64,000 nt of DNA. Origin: Acorus gramineus (taxonomy: Eukaryota > Streptophyta > Magnoliopsida > Acorales > Acoraceae). Below are positions 12,762 through 24,059 of this stretch, in pieces. Within the stretch, counting starts at the first letter, position 1. Each line of letters opens with the position of its first letter. The stretch is from the NCBI GenBank assembly GCA_030737835.1, contig CM060853.1:9012134-9076133 (forward strand). Reading direction: 5' to 3'. Below the pieces are notes generated by a model. That model saw nothing but the letters and a program-made list of their open reading frames with translations, did not search any database and was not told where the DNA came from. A program made the position numbers and the translations under genes.

Positions 12762-14559
12762 TTTTGTGCTAATAGGAATCATTTAAGTCAGGTATTTCTC
12801 CTTTTTCACACAATCGTGCACTTGTTCATGGAGACAAAATAAAATATACTACTCTAAAGCACCTTGTCCTTCCCGTATGCTTCTACAGAATCCATGCCAT
12901 ATTGCCCATTCATGTCTACAAATCTCCTGTCTGCCATATCCTTCAATCTTTTCTGGACTTCAGAAGGTTGCAGATTTGATGCATGTTGCTGCTTCACATG
13001 GATTACATCCTTCCCTCCCATCTTCACACCAACAATAATATGGGTTCCAAATTTTTCAATAAATCTGCAACCAAAACAAATTAATGAAAGAAGATCAGAT
13101 AAACATCAGCAATCTAGAGCAATGTGATAAATAAAGCTCAAACTTAAACAACACAGACAGGCTGAGCATGCATGCTAAATATTGTCCATCCAACTTACAT
13201 ATAGAAAACAAAATTAGTGCAACTTAAATCTTATAAAAATTATCCGCACACAAAGTTCAGTTAAATTTTGATGCACAGCATACATTCTACATATCTACTG
13301 GTAACTAAAGCATAATTTGAAATGCCTTCTACACATCTGGAAAGTGCTCTCATCCTATAGACAAAACCAGCCAGGCTGACATTTATAGTGCTCCTATGAG
13401 TACATTTCACATCAAGAGCGCCAAATGTCAAAAACCTCTTCTTATTCTTCTTCTTAAATTAGCCCACCGTTCAGTTAATTAAAAAAAAAACTCTTCTTCA
13501 AGCGTCACAAGATAGAAATGACATGAAGTTTATAAATAGGAAGTTTGTGATTAGTGTTTCACTATTCTAGATTATTTAACATTATATCATTGTATAGAAT
13601 ACTCGGGAATAAAAGAGTTATGAGGCAGCAACTACAATGTCATGTTGTGCCTCACCTTGCCAATGCAGCGGGCTCCCAAGATGAAGGAACAGCCTGCTTC
13701 ACATGATCACGGAGTACAATTTGAGATTTTGCTAATGCAATTGTATATAGAGTGATGAACCACCCATCAAAAGCAAGTGTCTTCGTGTTTGCTGCATCTT
13801 TTTGCCAATTACCACTATTAAATTCGAACATAGAGTTAAATAGCCCTGATGGAATTTTCCCTGACAATGATATTTCTTGGTTGAACTGCTCCGACATCTG
13901 TATAAAGAAACCAAGACATACAATCAAAATCCAACTTAAAAATGTATAGAAAGGCACTTTGGATGAGATATACCGATGCCACAAAAAAATTACCTAGATT
14001 ATACTTTCCAATGCTAAGAAAAAAAAAGTCAATTTGTAAAAAAAAAAAAAAAAGTTTGTTGAAACAAAATTACCATGCCCATCACCACACACATTTCCAA
14101 CAACCAAAAAAAAAAGAAACAATAATCTTTCTTTCTTATTTTACAGGGGTAGTTGATTAAACAAACGACTGTCAATTGTTCAACCCAAACTCCAACTATG
14201 AATTACAACGGATTAAAACTGATTCACTAAATGATGAATCAATAAACCAGACCATTTAACAAAAGCAATACACTATATTATTGCAAACCTAATAGTACCT
14301 GCTGAAAAGAGAGAACATCGGATCTAAACCGCATCCGCTCTCCTTTGTCGCACTTTATTGATTTAGACACATCATGGATGCGGATACCGCCAGGGACAAC
14401 AATATCCTGAACATGGCTTCGGTCAAGCTCGATCAGGCACGGATCCAAAGCATCCTTCTTGGCGAACTTGAGCCGGAGATCCATGGCAATGTCATAACCG
14501 AGCCCAATAGAATGAATCGCAGCATCAGCTGCCTTATCGGGGGTGAGCCTAAGAGCCAT
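10385..14559 (-). CDS. MACPF domain-containing protein (NSL1/CAD1 family, At4g24290-like)
   Basis: Seven exons on the minus strand: 14299-14559, 13656-13897, 12863-13064, 12469-12537, 12161-12347, 11476-11642 and 10385-11071. They join in frame (1815 nt) to encode 604 residues, the usual size of plant MACPF proteins. It starts MALRLTPDKAADAA and carries SKSIKCDKGERMRFRSD, AFDGWFITLY, the MACPF signature region FGTHIIVGVKMGGKDVI (GTH at residues 174-176) and FKRRGGN. The C-terminal part contains PRQWAPVFSDLPLGPQ and ends with a conserved SPGYWVVSGAKL and VKYSLL block. Arabidopsis NSL1 and CAD1 restrain salicylate-dependent cell death; the closest relative I recall, At4g24290, has no assigned function. 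The N-terminus has no signal peptide, so a cytosolic or peripheral membrane location is likely. All splice sites are GT-AG. A leader intron lies upstream (14583-15344). No frame damage is visible. Confidence 0.93.
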
Positions 14560-14691
14560 CTCTCAATCATGCACGCCCCTCTGAATTCCACCAAAGTTCA
14601 GAACTTTAACACAACCAATTCTTCCAAGACTAAAACCCCACTTCAGTAATTGCTGCCCAACGCATCCAGATCAAACAAAGCACAGGCCTTC

Positions 14692-15164
14692 TAAGTGTTT
14701 CGAATTCGGATAACTTAAAAATCCTTCCTTTGCATCAAACACCACGAAAGACCTATTTTTCACTGAGAATTCACAAAGATTTCACAAGACCCACCTGCCG
14801 AACACCAAATTGTGAGCGATTTCTGATAGAAACCCAGCTCAATGACTCAAAATCCGAACTTCAGATTGAAATAATTTGCGTAAACAATATGAAATGGTAC
14901 GCTCTCTCCCCACTCAACAACAAAAACCCTAAATTTCCACTAAAAAACAGGTCTTTCTAGTGTTTCGAATTCTGATCACGATAAAAAATCATTCCTTTGC
15001 ACCGCACACCACGAAAGACCAACTTTCCACGGCGAATTCAACAAGATTTCACAAGACCCACCATCAAAAACCCCGAGACCCGCACGTTTTCCAAGGAAAC
15101 CCAGCTCCAGCTGCTCAAAATCCGAACTTCGCATCAATGTACGAAAACGATATGAAACCGTACG
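14692..15164. repeat. Tandem duplication of about 250 bp in the MACPF leader intron
   Basis: The block from about 14692 (CTAAGTGTTTCGAATTC...) is repeated from about 14955 (CTAGTGTTTCGAATTC...). Matching words in the same order include CACCACGAAAGACC, AGATTTCACAAGACCCACC, GAAACCCAGCTC, TCAAAATCCGAACTTC and an AATATGAAATGGTACG / GATATGAAACCGTACG end. Spacing is about 245-260 bp and the copies have diverged moderately. Confidence 0.85.
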
Positions 15165-15165
15165 A

Positions 15166-15185
15166 CCCCCCCCCCCCCCCCCCCC
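15166..15185. repeat. Poly-C tract (20 C)
   Basis: A run of 20 C at the end of the second duplicated block in the MACPF leader intron; the first block has no such tract, so it arose after the duplication. Confidence 0.9.
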
Positions 15186-15589
15186 AACCCAGCCAACCTA
15201 AAAATCCCTAATTTTCAACTAAACCCACCGAATCAAGCCAAGGAAGTCAACCCCAAACGAAACTTCCAAGAAAACGAAAGAAACACGCGCAAATCGAATC
15301 CAATTTGATCACGAAATCGATCGGAGGAGACCAAACTTACCAAAAGCGAGACCCCCGAGAGAATCGAAACCAGAACCTTCAAAAAAGGGAAACCCTAGAT
15401 TTGCTTCGAATCGTTTTTTTTTTTTTTTAAAGACAAAAGTGGTACTGTTTTTGAGACGAAAAAGACTGAAGTGATGGAAGTCACACGTGGTCGATATTCA
15501 TGGATGGTCAAAACGGGTGTGGTTACCGGGCTGTTATGTTCCACCCGTTTTGTTACTCCCAGGGCCAGGTCATGATAAGTTTTTCAAAT

Positions 15590-16153
15590 TTTAAGATAGT
15601 TTTTTAAAAAGGAAAAATTCATTCAACCCCTTAAAATTTGACTGAAATCCATGAAACCCTTAGCCTTTTCTTAGAATTCATATGACCCTTGAAAATTCTT
15701 AGTAAATCTAAATAGCCCCCTGAAATAAATTTTTTGTTAATAGATGATCAATATTTTATAAATATTTTATTTGATTAACCTTGATTAAAAATACAATATA
15801 TTAAAGAACCATTACTACGTGTTAAAAATATAAAAAATCTATAAAAATGATAATTTTACCCTTTTTGGATATATTATAAATCTCTATCCACGGGGTAAAA
15901 TCTTCATTTATGGAATATTTTTCATGTTTTTAATACATTGTAGTGGTTTTTTTGGTATATTGTATTTTCTACCAGGGTTAACCCAGCATAATATTAACAA
16001 AATATTCATCATCTATAAATATAAATTTTATTCATGGGGTTATTTGGATTTACTGTGCGTTTTCAGAGGGTTATATGAATTTTAAGAAAAGTCAAGGGAT
16101 TATATGGATTTCAGATAGTTTAGAGAAGGTTATATGGATTTTTCCCTTTTAAA
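15590..16153. mobile_element. MITE with long terminal inverted repeats (family R3, copy 1)
   Basis: The left arm begins TTTTAAAAAGGAAAAATTCA and contains TGAAATCCATGAAACCC; the right arm, on the other strand, begins TTTTAAAAGGGAAAAATCCA and contains TGAAATCCATATAATCCC. The arms extend well over 60 bp with spaced mismatches. The interior shares TTAATACATTGTAG and a TTAACC(C/T) context with a second copy at 22545-23035. Long arms and AT-rich interior fit a Mutator-type MITE. Confidence 0.65.
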
Positions 16154-18470
16154 AAAAACATATGTTTAAAAGTAATTTTGATAACAAAACAGCTTTTTAA
16201 CATGTTTTTTATTTACCATATCTTTTTTTAGGATGTTTGGTAACAGGGTTTGGGGAGGGGGGGGGGTGATTCTACTTTTTAATTAAGCAGAAAGATCAAA
16301 GCTGTTATCAAATGCATTCCAAGAAGCATACTTAATTAAAAAGTTATTTACAGTTATCAGTGTTCTCAACAATCAAGTCTATCTAATAAGCCACTTTATT
16401 TAAAATCTTATTTTTTAAACGTGTTTTTAAACGCTGTCTTAATCAATAAATCACGTTTGTTTTTTACAACAGAAGCTGTTTTTACACATTTTAAATTTGC
16501 AAAGCATACACGGACTACTTTGAAAAACACATATTTTGAGGAATAAATTGACATCGAATCCACCCACTGATTTCTAATTAATCTCACACGTTTGGCAACC
16601 CGTTTGGACCTTTTTGACATAATGAAAAGCAAAAGCTGTCATAAACGGACTGTCAAACGCACCAAAGCCCCATTTAGATTACTGTTTGGAAAGATTTACA
16701 TTTTAAAATACGAGAATCTTTCAAACATGGGTTCAAACATGTTTTTGGCTTCTCAATCCCTGTCTCCACTCAGTGTTTTTTGTATCATTTCATAAATTTT
16801 CAAATACTGAGATTGGCAAATGAGATTATCAGAATTTTCGTGTTCCAATCACACATTCAAACGTGACATTATTGATAATTTTTTTTTGTTAATTTATTCA
16901 AATCAAAATTAAAAGAATGGATAAATGTTATATCTAACTTTATATGAAATATAAAAAAACTTCATTTTAATTTCAAAAGTGGGTAATTGTCTGAATTTTA
17001 TTCTACTTTTTTATATAACAAATGAGAATTTTTTCTCTAGACTTAGAACTTTTTTTATCCATTTCTTATAGGTTTTTAGGATACAATTCAAACATGTTGG
17101 GTTAGTTTAATGAACCGACCTTAACCTAAGATCAAAGTAAATGTTAGAGTACGGCATTGTTTGGATACAAGTTTCCCAACTCTAAAATTCACATACATGA
17201 CTTTTGTGATTGGGGTGGCGAATGTGACGTGTTGACAATACTGAATAAAAAAAAAAAAATTGTTGACACCCATAGCCACGTTTGGCTTATGAAAAGTATG
17301 AAGATTACGATAATGCCCCTTCTGACATTAGTTGCAAAAGAGGGGTAACACAAAGTGGAGGGATGGAGTGGTAATATAACACCCAAAAAGGCCGCGTTGT
17401 GAAAGCGGTGTTTTGGGATGTTTTGAAATACTTCATTTTTACACATTCAACGCGAGATAGATATTTCACCTTTACGAATGTTGGAGACTTTTTGGATGTG
17501 AGCTTTGCGTTTCTCTGAATCTATAACGTCAACGTTGTTGAAACAGCTCACATTCAAACGATTCCAGTGAAAAAGTTGGATAAAATAAATTTAGCAATTC
17601 ATAACCTATGGTTTAGTTGTTATGGTCCAGTTAATTCCTAGACTCAGAAATAAACAAGAACTTATTTAAATTTTAAAACCAGTTGAACTGCCAATTTAAC
17701 AAGCGGTTTTTTTTATAACTGACCATGGGTTATTTAAACCAGTCTAAACAATGAATTATTATTTATCAAAAAGGGATTTTTGTGTGATGTTCTACAAAGA
17801 TTTAAAGGATACAAAGAGATATGCAAATAGTTTGAATTTATGTCGAATGGATTTGGGCTTAAGAGAGTGGCAAACATGGTTTGCAGGAAGCCGAAAGCTA
17901 TAAACGTGTTTTTAAATGCCCACAATTTTATTTGCTTAATTAAAAAAAATGATTTAGCAATTAAATGTCACTTTAAAAACGCTTTTCAAAACAAAAAATG
18001 TTTTATGAGTAATATTTCTTGGAAAATTAATTATAAGTTTTCCAGGGAACCCCTGAATTAATTTTAAGTTTCAGGAACATTTGGACTTAGTTTTAGGTTC
18101 CTAGATTAGTTGTGGTATTATTTCAAAATCCTTCCATCTAATTGGGGTTATCTTTTACCTTTTTTTTTTAATTCTACTCATGTTTTCATATTTTTAACAG
18201 TGTATACAGACATATTAACATTGGACATAGACAGTTTAATAGTTTATACATACTTGTTAACAGTATACATGGACAGTGAAGAATGATGGATAAAAAAAAA
18301 TATAACAGTGGTATATTTTTTGGGCCGTCAGGTCCATTGAATGGGGGGGACGCGTTTGTTTTAACTTGTCAGTGAAGTCGGCAAAAAATCCACATGCAAC
18401 GCAAACTCCGTCTTCCAACACCACCACCGGTTTTCTATTTGGGTAGCTCGCGTCCGCCGGTGTCTGCCAA
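16154..18470. other. Gene-free AT-rich DNA with transposon scraps
   Basis: No frame here resembles a protein family. Words of the CGTTTGG / AAACG type at 16230-16680, 17150-17580 and 17880-18000 suggest decayed inverted-repeat elements, but I could not pair their ends. At 18180-18275 a short cluster of TAACAGTGTATAC-like words occurs. Confidence 0.5.
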
Positions 18471-18477
18471 CACAAAC

Positions 18478-18935
18478 TCAAGTGGGACGCTTAGCCAAAC
18501 AGGCCCAAAAAATGAAACTGTGTTCCCAAACACACGTAATGTTATTCCGGCATAAATGAGTATAATAGTGAAATAAATAATTTTGTATTTCGTTGTATTT
18601 TGAATTATTTTCGTTGGGAAGCGTAATAATAAAGTTTTTGTTGTTTGGATAAAATATGAATAAAGTGTTAATAAGGATTTAAAAAATGTGAAAAAATGAT
18701 GATAATTGATTTGACATGTGATTTTATAAAAGGTGATGACTATTGATTTGACAGTGAGCCCACGTATTCGTTGGGTGGAATAACCATAATAACTTTAATT
18801 TTATATATCACTTTATATTAGTTTATTCCAGCGTAGTTTATCTTTGAGTATTCAAGGCTCCCAAACAATCAAAATTCACAATTCTCATTTATTCAGGATA
18901 TTTCGACCCACCTATTCCACATCCAAATGGGGGCT
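18478..18935 (-). mobile_element. MITE family R1, reverse copy of a head-to-head pair
   Basis: Reads on the minus strand as a forward R1 unit: terminal AAGCCCCCATTTGG, a GTGGGCTCACTGTCAAATCAA region, TTTTATCCAAACAACAAAAA and GAATAATTCAAAATACAACG. Length about 455 bp. Its terminal end at 18935 meets a second, opposite copy with no spacer. No coding capacity. Confidence 0.75.
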
Positions 18936-19286
18936 TAAGCCCATGTTTGGTTCGAGAATAAGCCCGGAATAAATTGAAATTAGTAGGAATAATCTCATTA
19001 TGAATGTTTAGATGACTGAAATAAATGAGAATCTGTATGCCAGAATTAACTGGTATAAAGTGGTATATGGATTTTATCCACACATTAAAATTAAGTTCCA
19101 GGTTATTCAAATCAAAAGAATATGTGAGTCCACTATCAAATTAACTGTCATCATTTCTTATGAATCAATTGTCAAATCAATTATCATAGTTTTTTTTACT
19201 TTTTATAAATCATTATCCATATTGTATTCACATTTTATCGAAACAACAAAAACTTATTATTACATTTCCCAATGACAATAATTCAA
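18936..19286 (+). mobile_element. MITE family R1, forward copy of a head-to-head pair
   Basis: Starts AAGCCCATGTTTGGTTCGAG and runs through GCCAGAATTAACTGGTATAA, AAAGAATATGTGAGTCCACT and ACAATAATTCAAAACTCAGA. It lacks the last part of the longer copies. The junction GGGGGCTTAAGCCC at about 18929-18942 is a palindrome formed by two inverted termini. Confidence 0.75.
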
Positions 19287-19287
19287 A

Positions 19288-19500
19288 ACTCAGACCTCAC
19301 ATGTTTTCATTTTTTTTTAAATAATAAATATCGTATAATGATGTATATATTTTAATAAAAGGTACATAACGCTCCATTTTGAGTTGAATGAACTCATTTT
19401 TAGTAAGTGTAAGAAAAAATTTAGTGAGATATATACATCATCCAACGAAGTAAATAGATCTGTGTTTTGGGCTGAGAAAAAAACTGAGTGCAACAACACT
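19288..19500 (+). repeat. Repeat family R4, copy 1
   Basis: Words CTCACATGTTTTCATTTT, CGCTCCATTTTGAGTTGAAT, GTAAGTGTAAGAAAA and GAGAAAAAAACTGAG occur in the same order at 46868-47100. In both places an R1 element lies directly downstream, so R4 and R1 may travel together or R4 may be part of a larger composite unit. Confidence 0.65.
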
Positions 19501-19502
19501 CT

Positions 19503-19920
19503 ACACCCCCGTTTAGAACTGGAATAAGCCCCCACATAATCTCAGATAAACGGCAATAAAGAATAAAGGGTGTTTGGAAACATAAAATATCTAGGGATAA
19601 AGTATGCTAGAATAAACTGGTATAATGTGGTATATGGATTACAACCAACCCCTGAAATTAAAGTTATCATATGTTGTTCCACCCAAAGAATATATGGGCC
19701 CACTGTCAAATCAACTGCAATAACCTCATATAAATCACCTATCAAATCAACTATCATTATTTTTTCACCCTGCATAAATCTTTATCCATATTTTATTCAT
19801 ATTTTATCAAAAAATCAAAACATTTATTTTTACGTTCACCGATAAGAATAATTCAAAACACAACCAAATAACACAAAATTATTTTATCCTTATTTATACT
19901 AGCTGAAATAAATGTATATA
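19503..19920 (+). mobile_element. MITE family R1, forward copy
   Basis: Starts ACCCCCGTTTAGAACTGG and contains GGTATAATGTGGTATATGGA, GGGCCCACTGTCAAATCAAC and AAGAATAATTCAAAACACAA before ending in a TTATTTATACTAGCTG stretch. The order and spacing match the copies at 47103 and (reverse) 63455. Confidence 0.75.
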
Positions 19921-20094
19921 TATTGGGATTGGGTGGTGAATGATAGTTATGGTGACCGGAGAGTGAGTGGATGAGGTGATAAGAGTCAAAGGTGGGGGTC
20001 GGCGAGTCAAAGACAGCGACACCGCTGTCATCCACTGCCCCCCAAAATGGGCAACTTCGCGCGTCATCTTTGTCAAAAGAAAATAAAATAAAGG

Positions 20095-20498
20095 GGAAAT
20101 TAATTAGAGGTCCTCTTTATAATTTTTTAAGTTTTTATAGATCCCTAAAACAGTAAACAATTATTTTTAGGCCCTTCAACCCGAATGTTATGCAAAAATA
20201 TCATTGTCCAATTATACAAAGGTTAACAATAAATTTACTGAAAAGTGTTAATAGTGTATTAGAGATATTTAACAATGTAATGGAGAGTGTTTACAATGTA
20301 CTGAATTAATTGGGCGATGACATTTTATGTGAATATTAACAGTGTACTGGGGAGTGCTAACAGTGTACTAAAATAAATGAGCGAGGGGTAATTTTAGTAT
20401 TTTTGAACAACATCCGGTTGGAGAAACCTAAAAAATTTTGAAAAATTTCAGAGATCTAAAAATAATAAACGGGTGACCACGGTGCCTCTAATATGCTT
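20095..20498. mobile_element. Non-autonomous element with TIRs resembling the MULE at 40683
   Basis: The left end GGAAATTAATTAGAGGTCCT resembles both ends of the MULE (GAAAAAATTAATTAGGGTCC and, reversed, GGGGAAATTAATTAAGGGTC), and is inverted at the right end as CATATTAGAGGCACC. The interior has repeated TAACAGTGTACT words like those arrayed inside the MULE. It is about 400 bp without coding capacity and reads as a small non-autonomous relative. Confidence 0.5.
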
Positions 20499-20997
20499 TT
20501 TTACATTTTTCACTTTTACAATGTAATATATATATTCTTAACTACACTGTTGGTCTCTTTATTAAGTGTTTTATCCACTGTATCGAGATATATATCTTGA
20601 GACGTTGTTATACTTGGTTTTTTATATAATCTAAATATAATCCTATAGATTTAATTAGAAATCCATTAAAATATATTCATCGTTAGATAATATTTGCACC
20701 TAGTTAAATTTTTTCTTACACTTTGTGAAAATGGGTTTATTTAAAGCATATATTTCATTAGATATTTTTTAGAACATAAAAACATGTGGTTTGACTTGTG
20801 TACTATAAAAATAACTGTCAAATTATTTTCAAAGTTCAAAACACAGACCGCACATGTTATTAGTTTTTTAAAATCATGTCTTTCATTTAATGAGATATGT
20901 AATTTCATTCATAACAAAATGTGGAAAAAAAAACTCAGTGAGGTTTATAAACCTCGATATACTTAGTGAAAGGGGCGAACGAGGTATGTAAGACTGT

Positions 20998-21531
20998 AAC
21001 CGTACAAATAACTGAATATAAAAGGGTTAAAGACATTCAAGTCCTTGCAAACATGGGTAATCCCATATAAGTCCTTATAAAAGTTGAGACAGACGTACAA
21101 GTCTTTGAAAACTTACAAAAACCCATATACATCCCTGGTTTCAACAAAAATTAATCCCAACCTAACCTACCTTACTTAACTTTAACATATAACCATGAAA
21201 TGATTAAATTATCTTAAAAATTTTAATCATTTTCAATCAATACCTCAATGAAAATGAAAAAACATAAAAAGTATTACAAGGATAATATGAGATAATATGA
21301 TCTTTGCATAAACTAATTTGTTTTTATGATTATTTCTGAAGACTATAATGCTTACACAATTACACGGTGATAAAATATTTTGTCAAATTTGAATGAAATT
21401 TTAACCCGAGGATGATAATTAGGTTTTTGTGAGTTTTTAGGGACTCATGTGTCTGCCCTCACTTTCACAGGGACTTATATGGGATGATCTATGTTTACAG
21501 GGATGTATATGTCTTTAACCCTATAAAAAAG
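20998..21531. mobile_element. MITE with arms of about 120 bp
   Basis: Left arm begins ATAAAAGGGTTAAAGACATT and includes AATCCCATATAAGTCC and CAAAAACC; the right arm on the other strand begins TTATAGGGTTAAAGACATAT and includes CATCCCATATAAGTCC and CAAAAACC. The match extends over about 120 bp on each side. Interior is AT-rich and non-coding. Long arms suggest a Mutator-type MITE. Confidence 0.75.
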
Positions 21532-21587
21532 CTCTTTCTAGAAAATCCTTTAAATACACTTTCTTGATTACCTTACACTCGCGTGGA

Positions 21588-22175
21588 TCTTAAGCATCAC
21601 TAATGATAGTAATTAATAATAATAATAATAATAATAAAATACAAGCCGACGCGCTTTCTGAGTGCACGTGCATGTTGGCTGGTAATCGTATAAGGGTGTT
21701 GAATTTATATTTTTTTTAGGAAAAAATTGTATATGACTCTTTAAAAGTTTGTTAATATCTATGTTCACCGTGATTTTTTAAAAAAATTCATAAAAAAAAC
21801 ACCTTGAAAGTTTCACTGATAATAATAATAAAAAAAACTGTATTAAATTGCTGTCAGGTATTCTTTACTTAAACATGTTAAGAATTAATAAGTATTACTA
21901 ATGATATTAATTAATTAATAATAATAATAATAAAATAAAAGCCGACGCGCTTTCTCAGTCCACGTGTATGTTGGTTCGTAATCCATGAGTGGGAGTTGAA
22001 TTTAGAATTATTTTACGGAAAATATATATAAACCCCCTAAAGTTTGCTAATATCCATATTTACCCCTTTTGTTTTCTAAAAATTCAAATAAAAAACCTCT
22101 TGAAAGTTTCACTTATTAAGTAAAAGAAAATGAATTAAATTACCGTCAATTTAAGAAGATATTCTTAAAATATTC
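21588..22175. repeat. Tandem duplication of about 300 bp
   Basis: Two blocks, about 21588-21880 and 21885-22175, share in order AATAATAATAATAATAA, GCCGACGCGCTTTCT, CACGTG.ATGTTGG, GTTGAATTTA, AATATC.AT.TT(C/A)ACC and CTTGAAAGTTTCACT. The second block is less T-rich. It is intergenic with no gene candidate. Confidence 0.8.
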
Positions 22176-22237
22176 TATTAATTTAAACATGGTAAGCTGA
22201 GGCTGCACTCATTCTCCCTAACCTCCTCCCTAGCTTC

Positions 22238-22440
22238 TTTGGGTGCATTTGGATGTGAAGTTGAAACTATGAGATTTTTTAAAACTTATGTTTCTAACTC
22301 ACCTTTTGAAAAGCTATGTTTTAATATATTTTCAAACGCAAGATTTTTGCTGAAAATGTGTTTGAATACGAGTTTGAGAATTTTTAGTTTTTGAAACGCA
22401 CAATCTACCTTAAACTCATATCCAAACAGACCTTTAGTCT
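22238..22440. mobile_element. Small MITE
   Basis: Left end GGGTGCATTTGGATGTGAAG and right end (other strand) AAAGGTCTGTTTGGATATGA form imperfect inverted repeats enclosing about 200 bp with repeated AAACGCA/AAACTCAT words. No coding capacity. Confidence 0.55.
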
Positions 22441-22544
22441 ACTTGTGGGGTCTCACATAAGTAGCAACTTACAAATGTGGGTACTTTTGTTGATGTGTAA
22501 ACGAGTCATCCTGAAAATATATATTCATGTAATCCCGTGAAAGA

Positions 22545-23035
22545 GTGTGAATATATATATTGACCCCTTATTTTTCTACATATCCATATAACCCCCTGAA
22601 ATTACGCGTTTAATTCATATCACCTCCTACCATTATCCAATTAAAACTTGTGTGGTTTACCTAACAATATTCCATTTTGTTAACCCTGACTGAAAACAAA
22701 TACACCAAAAAAGCCCTTTCAATTTTTTAAAAATGTTGAAAACCTTCTATACATGACAATTTTACTTCTTCAGATAGAATATAAAATCATATCCATATGG
22801 GTAAAATTATTATTTACAGATGATTTTTTACAATTTTAATACATTGTAGAAGATTTTTGATATACTATAATTTTAATCAAAGTTAACTAAACATGATTTT
22901 CACAAAATAATTCTAATCTATTAATAAAAATTTAAATTTCAATTAATTTTTTTATAAATATTTTTAGATACTTATATAAATATTAAAAAAAGTTAAAGAA
23001 TTATACATATTTCAAACGGTTTACACAGACTTTTC
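22545..23035. mobile_element. MITE family R3, copy 2
   Basis: Contains CATATCCATATAACCCCCTG at the left, GGGTAAAATTATTATTTACA and TTTTAATACATTGTAG in the middle and a TTCAAACGGTTTACACAGA arm at the right, in the same order as 15590-16153. It is more diverged than copy 1. Confidence 0.55.
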
Positions 23036-23065
23036 CTTTTCCTTTTCCTTTTCCTTTTCCTTTTG
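23030..23065. repeat. (CCTTTT)n hexanucleotide microsatellite
   Basis: Six consecutive units of CCTTTT directly after the R3 element. Confidence 0.9.
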
Positions 23066-23394
23066 TCCATAGAGGGTGTGTCACATCACACTTTCTCAAT
23101 ATTGTGACATCAATCATTCATATAATAAAAAGCTAGTCATGGTTGATGTCATGAATAAGTAATGATGATACCAAAAACCACCAGACTGGTTCCAAGAGAA
23201 CATGATATTATAATATGTACCACCTTCATTAGAACTTGGGGGGGAATGGGTGAACCTAATCCAAACTAAACTTCAGATCAACCACTAATTTTTTATATAT
23301 ATAGTATAAAAAATCATAAGAAACTCTATCTAATCAGTCTACCATGATGTTGTGAAGTTGCTACAACTATCCTGTCTGCAGAATAAAGATATTC

Positions 23395-23665
23395 TGTTTT
23401 GGAATTAAGATATTCCTGGTTATTCAAACAAAAAAATATGTTGGCTCAAAATCAACCGTCATTATTTTTTTATTTTTTATAAATCTTTATCCACATCTTA
23501 TTCACATTTTATCCAAACAACAAAAACTTTATTATTAGGTTTCCCAACAAGAATAATTCAAAATACAACCACACACAAAATCAATTTATCTTTATTTAAA
23601 CTAAAATAATCATAAACTTCATAATAACTTAATTCTTAAACCAAACATGGGTAAGTTATTCCAAC
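23395..23665 (+). mobile_element. MITE family R1, partial forward copy
   Basis: Carries TTCACATTTTATCCAAACAA, AAGAATAATTCAAAATACAA, AAATAATCATAAACTTC and ends in AAACCAAACATGGG. The 5' half of the unit is short compared with other copies. Confidence 0.65.
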
Positions 23666-23699
23666 TAATGCAAAATCAAACATCAAGAATACCAACTCT

Positions 23700-24059
23700 C
23701 CCAAATTAAACAACAAATAATAACAAATGCCATCTCTTCTTGCAGTTCATTATTAAACAAACCAGATCCATTTTTTTCTTCCTATGAAGCCGAATAATAA
23801 AATACTCCCACAATTTAATAGAGAAGATAATGATAATAATAAAATGCTACAACCTGAGCAACCCCACAAAAAAGAAAAGAAAAAAAGGGACAAGACTCAT
23901 GCAAATAGAGTAGAAAAAAGTGTCCCCATCATATGTAACCCAATACCATGAGGTAATCAGTGAGTGATTAGGGAATTTAAAAAGCAACCAACCAATTGAT
24001 ATGCAATTTAGGGTAGATGGAATTCCTGTACCAGCCCATGAAGAACCAACTTGAGAGAA
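23700..24059 (-). other. 3' region of the AKR2 gene
   Basis: AT-rich sequence downstream of the AKR2 stop, expected to hold its 3'UTR. No other gene is seen. Confidence 0.45.

Larger units (their letters stand above)
14560..15410 (-). promoter_or_regulatory. 5'UTR with leader intron of the MACPF gene
   Basis: On the minus strand a GTAAGTTTGG donor at about 15344 and a GGAATTCAG acceptor at about 14583 frame a leader intron just upstream of the ATG. The first leader exon would run from about 15410 down to 15345 and includes a TAGGGTTTCC word. The intron contains a tandem duplication and a poly-C tract described separately. The 5' end position is inferred. Confidence 0.55.
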
